Positions 7,464 to 15,901 of a stretch of DNA of 61,530 nt are shown piece after piece; within the stretch, counting starts at the first letter, position 1; every line of letters begins with the position of its first letter. The position numbers were made by a program, and so were the translations under genes. The notes under the pieces are model-generated. The model saw only the letters and a list, made by a program, of their open reading frames with translations, had not been told where the DNA came from and searched no databases. The DNA is from Bacteroidia bacterium (lineage in GTDB: Bacteria > Bacteroidota > Bacteroidia > B-17B0 > Aurantibacillaceae), in assembly GCA_022841465.1 (NCBI GenBank), contig JALHRL010000004.1, forward strand, positions 114,608 through 176,137, written 5' to 3'.

Positions 7464-8123
7464 TTAATAATAGGTAATTATAGCATTCTTTTCTTTGCGC
7501 TTAATATCCGGAACTTTTACATCTACAGCAGGATAACCAATCGGAATTAATAAAAATGGCTTTTCATTTACAGGACGATTTAATAAACTACATAAAAAAT
7601 TCATTGGGCTTGGTGTATGTGTTAAAGCAACCAAACCACATTGATGTATTGCTTGTAATAAAAAACCACAGGCCAATCCAACAGATTCAGAAACATAATA
7701 ATTATTCTTTTTAATGTCATTTTCCAAATCATACGATTTTTTAAATACTATTATTAGTGCCGGTGCATCTTCTAAAAATGGTTTATGCCAGTCTGTACCT
7801 AAATAACTCAAATCGTTGAGCCATTCTTGTGGCATGCGCCCATTATAGCTTTCGTATTCTTCCTTTTCAGCCGCCACTCTTATTTTTGATTTTAATTCAG
7901 CATCAGTAACAACACAAAACATCCACGGTTGTTTATTAGCACCAGATGGAGCCGTTGATGCAGCCATAATAATATTATCAATAACTTCCATAGAAATCTG
8001 CTCTTTAGAAAACTCTCGAACTGATCGTCTAGTTTCCATAAATTGATAATGCCTTATACTTTCTAATTTTAATTCTTCTCCTTTTAGGAGTTTTTTTGAG
8101 TAGGGGATGAATTTCGCTTCCAT
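7464..8123 (-). CDS. Iodotyrosine deiodinase-like nitroreductase-family flavoprotein
   Basis: An FMN-dependent nitroreductase-fold enzyme. It contains RRSVREFS (32-39) and APSGANKQPW (58-67), the FMN phosphate and flavin contacts. It is closer to iodotyrosine deiodinase than to generic nitroreductases. The lid region around residues 85-120 aligns by eye with the animal enzyme and keeps the three substrate-binding residues that grip the amino-acid part of halotyrosine: Glu89, Tyr93 and Lys114, with the same spacings of 4 and 21. The C-terminal HTPSPMNFL and PIGYPAVD segments also fit. At 219 aa it matches bacterial homologues that lack the membrane anchor. The probable reaction is reductive dehalogenation of iodo- or bromotyrosine. 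It stands alone between repeat-rich gaps. Confidence 0.8.
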   Translation of the reverse strand: MEAKFIPYSKKLLKGEELKLESIRHYQFMETRRSVREFSKEQISMEVIDNIIMAASTAPSGANKQPWMFCVVTDAELKSKIRVAAEKEEYESYNGRMPQEWLNDLSYLGTDWHKPFLEDAPALIIVFKKSYDLENDIKKNNYYVSESVGLACGFLLQAIHQCGLVALTHTPSPMNFLCSLLNRPVNEKPFLLIPIGYPAVDVKVPDIKRKEKNAIITYY

Positions 8124-8421
8124 ATTAAATCTTGTTACATTATATAATTATCCGATTCATTTTCTAAATATATTAATATTTAAAATAGCAAATACACCCC
8201 CTATATTTAGCCGAGGCTCTCGCGGATTACAAATTGGCAAAAGCAGCATGTTCTCGACTCCCGCTCGAACGAACATTGGAAATCCGTTACCCTGAGCTTG
8301 ACTAAGGGTCTCAGTTCTAAAAAGCCAAATCTCACAAAGCTATCAATACCCCTATCTTAATAAAAAACACATTTTAACTTTAAACAGGTGCAATTAAATA
8401 TTAAATTTACTTCAGTTTAAC
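8124..8421. other. Intergenic gap with repeat-like words
   Basis: No gene is supported in these 298 bases. The segment 8203-8312 is richer in GC than its surroundings. It holds an imperfect CGCGGATTACAAAT element and the interrupted palindrome CCCTGAGCTTGACTAAGGG (8290-8308), a type of word often dispersed between bacterial genes. The rest is AT-rich leader for gldA. Confidence 0.4.
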
Positions 8422-9324
8422 ATGAGTATTCTAGTAGAAAATATTACCAAACTCTATAAAGAGCAAAAGGCTTTAAACAATGTTTCGTTTAATGTAAATG
8501 AAAATGAAATTGTAGGGTTTTTGGGACCCAATGGTGCCGGAAAAAGTACCATGATGAAAATTATCACCTGCTACATTCCCCCTACTTCAGGCAATGTAAA
8601 AGTATGCGGTTATGATATTCATGAACAAAGCATTGAGGTTAGAAAAAACATTGGTTACTTACCCGAACACAATCCTTTGTATTTGGATATGTACGTAAAA
8701 GAATTCCTTGCTTTTGTGGGTGGTTTGTACAAAGTAAAAAACATTGCCCAACGTGTTAAAGAAATGATTGATTTAACCGGACTGCAAGTAGAACAAAATA
8801 AAAAAATTGGCGCTTTAAGTAAAGGTTACCGTCAACGTGTAGGTTTAGCACAAGCCATGATTCACAACCCTAAGGTTTTAATTATGGATGAGCCTACTAC
8901 AGGATTAGATCCTAATCAATTAGAAGAAATACGTTCGCTAATAAAAAAACTAGGTAAAGAAAAAACGGTAATGCTTAGCACACACATTATGCAAGAGGTG
9001 GAAGCGGTTTGCGACAGAGTAATTATTATTAATAAAGGAGAAATTGTTGCCAACGATACCACTCAATCGTTAAAACAAAACAAAGTAAAACAAATTATTG
9101 TTGTTGAATTTGATAATGCAATAGAAGAGCAATTGCTGAAAAACATTGCCGGAGTTGAATTGGTTTCAACTATTGGAGGAAATAAATACAAGATTGTTGC
9201 TACCGAAGAAAGAGATATTAGAAAAGATATTTTTAACCTGGCCGTAGAAAAAAACATTGGTGTTCTTACCTTAAACAAAGAAGAACAAAAAATGGAAGAC
9301 GTGTTTAAGGAATTAACAAAATAA
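8422..9324 (+). CDS. gldA: ABC transporter ATP-binding protein, GldA type
   Basis: The ATPase subunit of an ABC-2 exporter. Walker A GPNGAGKST is at residues 35-43, the Q-loop region GYLPEHNPLY near 79-88, the signature LSKGYRQRVGLAQA near 133, Walker B VLIMDEPTTGLDP near 152, and the H-loop STHIM near 184. The long C-terminal extension after residue 215 and the overall pattern match GldA, which with GldF and GldG is needed for gliding in some flavobacteria. Neither gldF nor gldG lies nearby, so a role in gliding is not shown and the membrane partner must be encoded elsewhere. It converges with the heptose adenylyltransferase with a 2-base gap. Confidence 0.82.
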   Translation: MSILVENITKLYKEQKALNNVSFNVNENEIVGFLGPNGAGKSTMMKIITCYIPPTSGNVKVCGYDIHEQSIEVRKNIGYLPEHNPLYLDMYVKEFLAFVGGLYKVKNIAQRVKEMIDLTGLQVEQNKKIGALSKGYRQRVGLAQAMIHNPKVLIMDEPTTGLDPNQLEEIRSLIKKLGKEKTVMLSTHIMQEVEAVCDRVIIINKGEIVANDTTQSLKQNKVKQIIVVEFDNAIEEQLLKNIAGVELVSTIGGNKYKIVATEERDIRKDIFNLAVEKNIGVLTLNKEEQKMEDVFKELTK

Positions 9325-9326
9325 AA

Positions 9327-9818
9327 TTAGCCTTTTAATTTTTGAACCAAGGAAGTAGTAGAATACCCTTCCACAAAAGGTATAGTTAGTACTTCCCCAC
9401 CTCTGGCTTTAACTACATCATAGCCCACAATTTTTTCAGGAACATAATCTCCGCCTTTAACTAAAATATCAGGTTGTACCTTTTTAATTAATTCAAGCGG
9501 TGTTTCTTCGTTAAAAAAAGTAATTACATCAACACAACCCAATGCCGCTAAAACCTTGGCACGATTATCTTCATTATTAATTGGCCTATCATCACCCTTA
9601 CCCTGCATTTTTACAGAGGCATCCGTATTTAAACCAACAACTAATATACCTCCTAAATCTCGGGCCTGCGTTAAGTATTGAACATGACCAGTGTGTAAAA
9701 TATCAAAGCAACCGTTTGTAAAAACAACTTTTTTACCGGTTAATCGTAAAGAGTTTACATATCTTGAAACTTCATTTAGACCAACAATTTTTGATTTCAA
9801 TAATTTATGAAACGACAT
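9327..9818 (-). CDS. rfaE2: D-glycero-beta-D-manno-heptose 1-phosphate adenylyltransferase
   Basis: Transfers AMP to heptose 1-phosphate to make the ADP-heptose precursor of the LPS inner core. The nucleotidyltransferase signature TNGCFDILHTGHVQYL begins near residue 34 and contains the HxGH motif. NNEDNRAKVLAALGCVD and KGGDY are further family marks. The ATG at 9818 is preferred over a TTG ten codons earlier because it gives the usual N-terminus and a shorter overlap (14 bases) with the upstream flippase-like gene. It is a single-domain protein without the kinase half found in fused HldE. Co-transcription with the membrane protein upstream suggests an envelope role for both. Confidence 0.9.
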   Translation of the reverse strand: MSFHKLLKSKIVGLNEVSRYVNSLRLTGKKVVFTNGCFDILHTGHVQYLTQARDLGGILVVGLNTDASVKMQGKGDDRPINNEDNRAKVLAALGCVDVITFFNEETPLELIKKVQPDILVKGGDYVPEKIVGYDVVKARGGEVLTIPFVEGYSTTSLVQKLKG

Positions 9819-10818
9819 TTTTATTCTTATTAATAATTGGCAATACAATTAAACTTGCAACACCTAATAACAATAGAATTGCAAATTGGCTGGTCCAGCT
9901 TAACCAAGGTAAAGCAAAAGAGGATATTTCATCAACACCATAGGTTCCTGTTAATATACCTCCCAAAATTAAAGGATAAGCGCCTAATCCACCCGGCGAA
10001 AATATAACGCCAAAGGTTCCGAACAATAATAAAGTTAAGGCTTCAGAGTGGCCCAAGTGTTTTGTTCCTTCAATGGCAAAAAAACAAAAATATAAAGAGT
10101 AGAAATAGCAAGCCCAAATTAAAAAACTTAATACAATAAACTGAAATGGTTTTTTTGTTTTACGTATAGAACCTAAACCTTCACCCAACCCTTTAACTAC
10201 GCCGCCTAACTTCCCCTTTAACAAACCTGATATTTTTTTTCTGAAAATAAAAAAGGCACTCACTAAAAGCAATAATACAATTCCAATTACAATAAGTTTT
10301 GTTGGACTATGGGCAATACCTGTTAGTTTTGTTTTTAATCCGCTTACAATATAATAATCAACCAAATTAATCAGTTCTTTAAACTGAACCAAAAGTGTAA
10401 GTAAAAATATAATTAAAAACAAAGCCGTATCAATTATACGTTCTGTAATTACGGTTCCAAAACCAACCTGAAAAGGAACATCATCGTACTTTGCAGCAGA
10501 AGTACAACGAGTAACTTCGCCCATACGCGGTATTCCGTAATTAGCAAAATACCCAATTAAAACATGGCAATTAGAATTTATAAATTTCACTTTATAACCC
10601 AATGGTTCCAATAAATAATTCCAACGGTAGGCACGTAAAACATGACTTAATACTGAGACTACAATAGAAATAAATACCCAAAAATAATCGGCGTTTGCAA
10701 ATGAATTAATAATATTATCCTTTTGAGGAGCAACCGCCCGTAATGATAACCACACTAACAATATCCCTATTGCAAACAGAATTACAAATTGCAAAATGGA
10801 TTTTGTTTTCTTCTGCAT
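9805..10818 (-). CDS. Flippase-like lysylphosphatidylglycerol-synthase TM family protein
   Basis: A 337-aa integral membrane protein with about eight hydrophobic helices. It matches the transmembrane domain shared by lysylphosphatidylglycerol synthases and related putative flippases. YRWNYLLEPLGYKV near residue 65, a GYFANYGIPRMGEVTRC segment near 90-106, and a late FSPGGLGAYPLILGG segment near 275 are typical. There is no C-terminal aminoacyl-transferase domain, so lipid lysinylation is not expected and lipid or polyprenyl-linked substrate movement is more likely. The ATG at 10818 follows panD by 6 bases; a TTG one codon earlier is less likely. It overlaps rfaE2 by 14 bases. Confidence 0.8.
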   Translation of the reverse strand: MQKKTKSILQFVILFAIGILLVWLSLRAVAPQKDNIINSFANADYFWVFISIVVSVLSHVLRAYRWNYLLEPLGYKVKFINSNCHVLIGYFANYGIPRMGEVTRCTSAAKYDDVPFQVGFGTVITERIIDTALFLIIFLLTLLVQFKELINLVDYYIVSGLKTKLTGIAHSPTKLIVIGIVLLLLVSAFFIFRKKISGLLKGKLGGVVKGLGEGLGSIRKTKKPFQFIVLSFLIWACYFYSLYFCFFAIEGTKHLGHSEALTLLLFGTFGVIFSPGGLGAYPLILGGILTGTYGVDEISSFALPWLSWTSQFAILLLLGVASLIVLPIINKNKNVVS

Positions 10819-10824
10819 CAATAA

Positions 10825-11175
10825 TTATTTTAATTTATTTGTTGCGGTATCAGGGAAAATAACCCAAGGACGAAACGATTTTGCTTTTTCAAAATCCATA
10901 TTGGCATAAGAAATTACAATAAGCTCATCACCAACTTTTACTTTAAGCGCAGCAGGACCATTCAAACATATTACCCCACTTCCTCTGTTTCCTTTTAAAA
11001 CATAGGTGATTAAACGTTCGCCATTATTTTTATTTAATACGTGAACTTGTTCGTTTTCTATTAAGTTTGCTGCGTCCATTAAATCTTCATCAATGGTAAT
11101 ACTACCAATATAGTGCAACTCTGCTTGAGTAACAGTTACACCATGAAGTTTTGATTTCATAACCTGAATTTCCAT
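10825..11175 (-). CDS. panD: Aspartate 1-decarboxylase proenzyme
   Basis: Makes beta-alanine from aspartate for pantothenate and coenzyme A. It is a pyruvoyl enzyme made by self-cleavage between Gly and Ser in YIGSITID (residues 22-29), which forms the catalytic pyruvoyl at Ser25. The N-terminus [20 protein letters not shown] is standard and supports the first ATG. Also present is the NGERLITYV segment (about 50-58), with [15 protein letters not shown] following. At 116 aa the length is normal. It is upstream of the flippase-like gene with a tight spacing. Other pantothenate genes are not in the window. Confidence 0.95.
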   Translation of the reverse strand: MEIQVMKSKLHGVTVTQAELHYIGSITIDEDLMDAANLIENEQVHVLNKNNGERLITYVLKGNRGSGVICLNGPAALKVKVGDELIVISYANMDFEKAKSFRPWVIFPDTATNKLK

Positions 11176-11213
11176 ATCGCCTGCAAAGGTAAGTTTATTT
11201 TTTAAATATTTAC

Positions 11214-11720
11214 TTATTTTGGGGCTTTGTATAAAGGCACTGTACTGCAGGGTTCGCCATACATAATGCTTTTAACAAGCGGTTTTAATTTAGCCGTTAA
11301 ATTCAGATACACATTTACTGGAATTGCTTTTTCACCACAGCCTTTAATAACAATTCGGGCATCTTTAAATTTGATTAAATCTAATTTTTCAAGCTTTTGG
11401 GTAAACAGTTCATTCTCTAAAAACTCTAAATTACCAAACACTATTTTTTTAGCGAAGGGTTCAAGCGCTAAAGTTAATAGCATATACGCCCAAGTAGGAA
11501 CAATTGCATCAGCAGTACAAACAATGGCTACAAATTTATTTTTGTATTGTTCCCAATTATGTGTTTTAATGTATTCTCTAAAATCTTTCTCTTTTAATAT
11601 TAACTCCTGAAACAACAATGGTTTTATGTCCAACAATATACGTTCCCCGGGAGTATAATACTCTTCCAAATCAATGGTTATAATTCCACTATTGGCTACT
11701 TTATTTGTTATTTCTTCCAT
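11214..11720 (-). CDS. DUF2480 family protein
   Basis: A 168-aa soluble protein with no signal peptide or membrane segment. The pattern ITIDLEEYY near the start, [34 protein letters not shown]-type sequence in the middle, and [15 protein letters not shown] near the end match the DUF2480 family, found almost only in Bacteroidota. Its function is unknown. It often lies close to SUF genes, as here: sufT is 130 bases upstream on the same strand. The gap between them is filled with simple repeats, so a shared transcript is possible but not clear. Confidence 0.8.
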   Translation of the reverse strand: MEEITNKVANSGIITIDLEEYYTPGERILLDIKPLLFQELILKEKDFREYIKTHNWEQYKNKFVAIVCTADAIVPTWAYMLLTLALEPFAKKIVFGNLEFLENELFTQKLEKLDLIKFKDARIVIKGCGEKAIPVNVYLNLTAKLKPLVKSIMYGEPCSTVPLYKAPK

Positions 11721-11850
11721 TACCTTTAGTCGTTAGTCGTAAGATGTTAGTCGCGAATCGTATTTCTTAATTCTTGATTCATAATTCTTATTTCTTATAC
11801 TTTTTTCTTATACTTTTTTCTTATACTTACTCCTTATACTTTCCACGTTA
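11721..11850. repeat. Simple tandem repeats between sufT and the DUF2480 gene
   Basis: Two repeat types lie here. One is TTAGTCGTTAGTCGTAAG-like (11725-11760), the same word family as 12181-12290. The other is tandem copies of TTCTTATACTTTT (about 11787-11840). No open frame or promoter stands out. Confidence 0.6.
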
Positions 11851-12180
11851 TCACATAAAACCCAATTCCAGCTGTGCTACTTCGCTCATCATTTCTTTTT
11901 CCCAAGGTGGTTCAAAGGTAAGTTTAAGTTCGGTAGATTTAATTCCTGCAAGTAACCTACATTTATTTTCCACTTCTGCCGGTAAGCTTTCTGCGGCGGG
12001 ACAATTTGGTGAGGTTAATGTCATAACTATTTTTAAATTATTATCATCATCTAAATGCAATTCATATATTAAACCCAGCTCCCATACATCAACAGGGATT
12101 TCCGGATCGAAACAAGTTTTGATTTCATCAATAACCCGTTGCATTAATTCAGTGTTTTTAGTTACAATAATTGCTGCCAT
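11851..12180 (-). CDS. sufT: SUF-system Fe-S assembly protein (MIP18/DUF59, SufT-like)
   Basis: A 109-aa protein of the MIP18/DUF59 family that helps mature iron-sulfur proteins. The family motif FDPEIPVDVWELGLIYEL (24-41) and the TLTSPNCPAAESLP segment with its single conserved cysteine (about 55-68) are clear. The tail VELxFxPPW-like LTFEPPWEKEMMSEVAQLELG is typical of this group. It is the last recognisable SUF gene on the minus strand. A repeat-filled 238-base gap separates it from sufE, so it may have its own promoter. Confidence 0.88.
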   Translation of the reverse strand: MAAIIVTKNTELMQRVIDEIKTCFDPEIPVDVWELGLIYELHLDDDNNLKIVMTLTSPNCPAAESLPAEVENKCRLLAGIKSTELKLTFEPPWEKEMMSEVAQLELGFM

Positions 12181-12418
12181 TTTAAATTAGTCGTAAGTCG
12201 TTAGATATTAGTCGTAAGTCGCGAGATGCACGTTGTAAGTCGTTAGATATTAATCGTAAGTCGCTAAATGCAAGTACCGAGAAAATGGATGATAATTTAT
12301 ATTTGTTAGCTATTATCATTTTTTTAAATAATTAATTAAACCACTTATTGTTTTTCTATTTCTCAATTAAATTTCTAACACTCCTTTTATCTTTAGACTA
12401 GCTTCTAACGACTAGTCT
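12181..12418. repeat. Repeat-rich gap between sufE and sufT
   Basis: The stretch 12188-12275 is built from imperfect copies of TTAGTCGTAAGTCG, TTAGATAT and related words. A further degenerate, partly inverted piece lies at 12398-12425 (TTCTAACGACTAGTC). No gene is seen. Confidence 0.6.
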
Positions 12419-12835
12419 CTAGCGACTAAATTTTACCGAGTCCATTTTCATTCTATTTATCATACTTACCAAACCATTTGCTCTGGTTGGTGATAAGTGC
12501 TCTTTTAAGCCAATCTTATTAATGAATTCCAGTTTTGTTTCAATAATATCTTTTGCTGTTTGTCCGTTTAATACTCTAATCATAAGTGCTACCATTCCTT
12601 TGGTAATAATGGCGTCACTATCTGCTGTAAAGTAAACTTTTCCATCTTTTAATTCAGAATGCATCCAAACTCTACTCTGGCAACCTTTTATAATATTTTC
12701 CTCAATTTTATACTTTTCGTCAATTAAGGGCAATGATTTTCCTAAATCAATTAAATGCTCGTATTTGCTTTCCCAATCATCCCCAAAAAGAGAAAACTCT
12801 TCAACTATTTCATTCTCTATTTCTGAAATTTTCAT
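12419..12835 (-). CDS. sufE: Cysteine desulfuration protein SufE
   Basis: Accepts sulfur from SufS as a persulfide and passes it to the SufBCD scaffold. The acceptor cysteine lies in the motif IIKGCQSRVW (residues 48-57, Cys52). ITKGMVALMIRVLNGQT and HLSPTRANGL are other family signatures. At 138 aa the length is normal. It overlaps the MORN-repeat gene upstream by 4 bases (12832-12835), so the two are translationally coupled even though the MORN protein is not a known SUF component. Confidence 0.94.
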   Translation of the reverse strand: MKISEIENEIVEEFSLFGDDWESKYEHLIDLGKSLPLIDEKYKIEENIIKGCQSRVWMHSELKDGKVYFTADSDAIITKGMVALMIRVLNGQTAKDIIETKLEFINKIGLKEHLSPTRANGLVSMINRMKMDSVKFSR

Positions 12836-13401
12836 TCTTGTTTTTTAGCGCTATTAATAACTTTTCCACTACTATCCCATTCGGTAAAAACAACTTTACC
12901 GTCTTTAGATTTTGCTGCTTTAATTCGTTGTTGTCCGTTTTCAAACCATTCTTCGAACACATCTGTTTTTTTTCCTTCACTAAAACTGATGATGTACCAT
13001 TTATTACCGTTTTCATACCAGTAGGTATTGGTGCCCTCTATTTCAGTTTTTCCGTTCTTAAAATATTCTTCCTTTTTTTTATTCCCATTTTCATACCAGG
13101 TTATTTCAATTCCTTCTTGTTTTCCATTTACTATTGTTCCTGTTGATTTTTTATTTCCATTTTCGTACCACTCAACCCAACTGCTATCCGCTACACCATT
13201 TTTAAAAAACACTTCTTGTTTTTTATTCCCATTATTATAATACTCTGTCCATTTTCCTTCTCTCTTATTATTTATTAGCCAACCTTCTTCCTTTTTTACT
13301 TTCTTAGTTTCGTCCCAATACTTTACACTTAAATTTTCTTGAGCAGTTATGCTCGTAAAAAAGAATAACAATAAAAATATGTTGCATTTAAATTGAAACA
13401 T
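12832..13401 (-). CDS. MORN-repeat (YwqK-like) exported protein inside the suf operon
   Basis: A 189-aa protein with a signal-peptide-like N-terminus (about 1-20, ending TSITAQ) and then at least five MORN-variant repeats of the form W-E-NGNKK-x-x-F-NG (for example YYNNGNKKQEVFFKNG and YENGNKKKEEYFKNG). Such proteins are often labelled toxin-antitoxin YwqK-family antitoxins, but in Bacteroidota they are usually exported proteins of unknown role. It shares one base with the sufS stop and overlaps sufE, so it is co-translated with SUF genes. I see no reason in the sequence for a role in Fe-S assembly. It may be a passenger. Confidence 0.75.
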   Translation of the reverse strand: MFQFKCNIFLLLFFFTSITAQENLSVKYWDETKKVKKEEGWLINNKREGKWTEYYNNGNKKQEVFFKNGVADSSWVEWYENGNKKSTGTIVNGKQEGIEITWYENGNKKKEEYFKNGKTEIEGTNTYWYENGNKWYIISFSEGKKTDVFEEWFENGQQRIKAAKSKDGKVVFTEWDSSGKVINSAKKQE

Positions 13402-14612
13402 TATGAAAGCATTTTTATTGCCTTTTTTAAACCCAAAATAAAAACATCTATTTCTTCAAATGTATTATACATAGCAAACGAAGCTCTAATAGTTCCGGAA
13501 ATATTATAATAATTCATTAAAGGCTGAGTGCAATGATGGCCGGTTCTAACCGCCACACCGTATTTATCTAATAAAGTACCCACATCAAAAGGATGTTGGT
13601 TTTTAACATTAAATGAAATAACTGCTGCTTTGTTTAAATGATTAGCGTAAACTTCTACCTCCGGTATTTCTGCCAATTTACTTTGCGCATAGCCTAGCAA
13701 CTCATGCTCGTATTGTGCAATTTTTTCAATTCCAATTGAATCAATATATTTTACTGCTGCGCTTAAGGCAATAACTCCTTCAATGTTTGGTGTGCCGGGT
13801 TCAAACTTTAAAGGCCCATCTACGTATTCTGTTTTTTCAAAAGAAACCGTTTTAATAGTACCTCCTCCACTTGCAGAAAGTTGTAATTGATTAAATACAT
13901 TTTTCTTTACATATAACACACCTGTTCCGGTTGGCCCATACATTTTATGACCGCTAAAAACAAAAAAATCACAATCTAAATCTTTTACATCTATTTTTAA
14001 ATGCGGTACCGATTGTGCACCATCTATTACAATTAATGTATTCGAATTTAATTTTCTTATCTCAGAAATAATTTCTTTAATAGGATTTATAACTCCCAGG
14101 GTATTTGAAACATGAGTAATAGAAACTACTTTGGTTTTTTTACTTACTAAATTTTTTAAATTTTCTAGCTGCAAAGTTCCATCTTCATGAATTGGAACTA
14201 CTTTTAATTTCGCATTATTTTTTTGAGCATTTAATTGCCAAGGTAAAATATTACTGTGGTGTTCTAATTGCGTTAAAAGAATTTCAGAATCTTTTTCAAA
14301 ACTTAAACCGTTTGCAATTAAATTAATGGAGTGTGTAGTTCCGGAAGTAAAAATAAGTTCTGACTCTTCTGCATTAATAAAATGGGCTACTGTTTTTCTG
14401 GCCTCTTCAAACAACTCGGTTGCTTCTCTGCTTAAAGCATGAACACCGCGGTGAATATTGGCATTTTGTTTTGTGTAATATTCTGTAATTGCATTAATAA
14501 CTGCTAATGGTTTTTGTGTTGTTGCTCCATTGTCGAAATACACTAAAGGATTATTGTTTACAGTTTTCTGTAAAATGGGAAAATGAGTACGTATAGCTTT
14601 TATATCAAGCAT
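13401..14612 (-). CDS. sufS: Cysteine desulfurase SufS
   Basis: A PLP enzyme that removes sulfur from cysteine as a protein persulfide. It is class V aminotransferase fold, group II. The PLP lysine lies in FSGHKMYGPTGTG (about 219-231), the cofactor aspartate region in VIDGAQSVPH (about 197-206), and the catalytic cysteine in RTGHHCTQP (about 352-360). The conserved N-terminal YFDNGATTQKP (24-34) fits as well. At 403 aa the length is normal. Its start overlaps the sufD stop by a single base, so the two are translationally coupled. Confidence 0.95.
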   Translation of the reverse strand: MLDIKAIRTHFPILQKTVNNNPLVYFDNGATTQKPLAVINAITEYYTKQNANIHRGVHALSREATELFEEARKTVAHFINAEESELIFTSGTTHSINLIANGLSFEKDSEILLTQLEHHSNILPWQLNAQKNNAKLKVVPIHEDGTLQLENLKNLVSKKTKVVSITHVSNTLGVINPIKEIISEIRKLNSNTLIVIDGAQSVPHLKIDVKDLDCDFFVFSGHKMYGPTGTGVLYVKKNVFNQLQLSASGGGTIKTVSFEKTEYVDGPLKFEPGTPNIEGVIALSAAVKYIDSIGIEKIAQYEHELLGYAQSKLAEIPEVEVYANHLNKAAVISFNVKNQHPFDVGTLLDKYGVAVRTGHHCTQPLMNYYNISGTIRASFAMYNTFEEIDVFILGLKKAIKMLS

Positions 14613-15892
14613 TAAAATGAAGTGTTTAATTCAGTTTCAATTTCTTCTTTTAATGATTCTATTTCTATTTTATCAATTACTTCGTTGGCAAATGCTCTTA
14701 ATAACAATTTTTTTGCGCTGGCATCGCCAATTCCTCTTGCCTTTAAATAAAACAAAGCGGCATCATCAATTTTACCGGTACTGGTTCCATGAGAACATTT
14801 TACATCATTCGCGTAAATTTCTAACTGAGGCTTTGCATTTATAGCACCATCATCACTTAATAAAATATTTTTACTGCTTTGAAAAGCGTTGGTTTTTTGT
14901 GCGTCTTTTCTCACAAATATTTTTCCGTTAAACACTCCTGTACTTTTATCGTTAACTACACCTTTATACAGTTCGTTGCTTTCACAATTGGGAACCTGAT
15001 GATCCATTAAAGTGTGGTTATCTACCAATTGTGTACCGCCGGTAAAAAACAATCCGTTTAAATGCGCTACAGAATTTTCTCCAATTAAAACAGCGTGATG
15101 ATTGTTTCTAACTACTTGTCCGCTTAAAGTAATGGTTGTATTATCGTAAACCGAATTACTTTTTAAATGAACCTGGTTGGTATTCACCGAATAAGTTAAA
15201 CTGCCTTCTTGCTGAATAGTATAAGAAATTAATTTGGCATTTTCTTCAATAAGTTTTTCACTTAAAAAATTAGAAAATACTTTGGCTTTTCCAATGTTTA
15301 CAAATCTTTCAGTTAACGTAAGTTCAGCGTTTTTTTGCAGGTGAACAAAACTACGCGGACTAACCCACGAATCTTCTAACGCACAATTCACATAAATTAT
15401 TTGAACCGGCATAGGAATTACATTTGCATTTTCAACTTCCAAATAAATACCATTTCCGCTAAAGGCATTAGAAAAAGCAACAAAAGCATCTGTATTTGAT
15501 TTTGCAATGCTTGCAATTGGAGTTAAATTATTCCCTGAAAAATTTTGAAGGTTTTTTATGGTAATTCCTTTTACAATAATCTTATCACTTAAGGCTTCAT
15601 TGTAATTGCCATTTAAAACAACCAGATTAATGGCTTCATTTAATTTATACTTCTTAATTTCCGAAGCAGCAACCTCTGTAAACTTTTGATAAAAATTTTT
15701 AAACTCTTTTTTTAAAATGCCATCAAAATTACAATATTTATATTCTTCGTGCTTTGCATTGGGTATGCCTTTGTTTTCAAGATAAGTAAAGGCTTCTTCT
15801 ACTTCATTACCCGAAATAAAATTTACTTTTTGTGCACTTGCACTTATACTATCTATAATTTTTTGAGCAGTTTGAGATTTTTCAGCAATCAT
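14612..15892 (-). CDS. sufD: Fe-S cluster assembly protein SufD
   Basis: A subunit of the SufBC2D scaffold and a paralogue of SufB with a right-handed beta-helix core. Family marks are the N-terminal helical part with GIPNAKHEEYKYCN (about 52-65), the core segment HLKSNSVYDNTTITL, then HLNGLFFTGGTQLVDNHTLMDH, and CSHGTSTGKIDDAALFYLKARGI near the C-terminus, which holds the cysteine and histidine linked to cluster assembly. At 426 aa the length is normal. It is followed directly by sufS and preceded by sufC with a 9-base gap. Confidence 0.94.
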   Translation of the reverse strand: MIAEKSQTAQKIIDSISASAQKVNFISGNEVEEAFTYLENKGIPNAKHEEYKYCNFDGILKKEFKNFYQKFTEVAASEIKKYKLNEAINLVVLNGNYNEALSDKIIVKGITIKNLQNFSGNNLTPIASIAKSNTDAFVAFSNAFSGNGIYLEVENANVIPMPVQIIYVNCALEDSWVSPRSFVHLQKNAELTLTERFVNIGKAKVFSNFLSEKLIEENAKLISYTIQQEGSLTYSVNTNQVHLKSNSVYDNTTITLSGQVVRNNHHAVLIGENSVAHLNGLFFTGGTQLVDNHTLMDHQVPNCESNELYKGVVNDKSTGVFNGKIFVRKDAQKTNAFQSSKNILLSDDGAINAKPQLEIYANDVKCSHGTSTGKIDDAALFYLKARGIGDASAKKLLLRAFANEVIDKIEIESLKEEIETELNTSF

Positions 15893-15901
15893 TTTTTTAC
15901 T

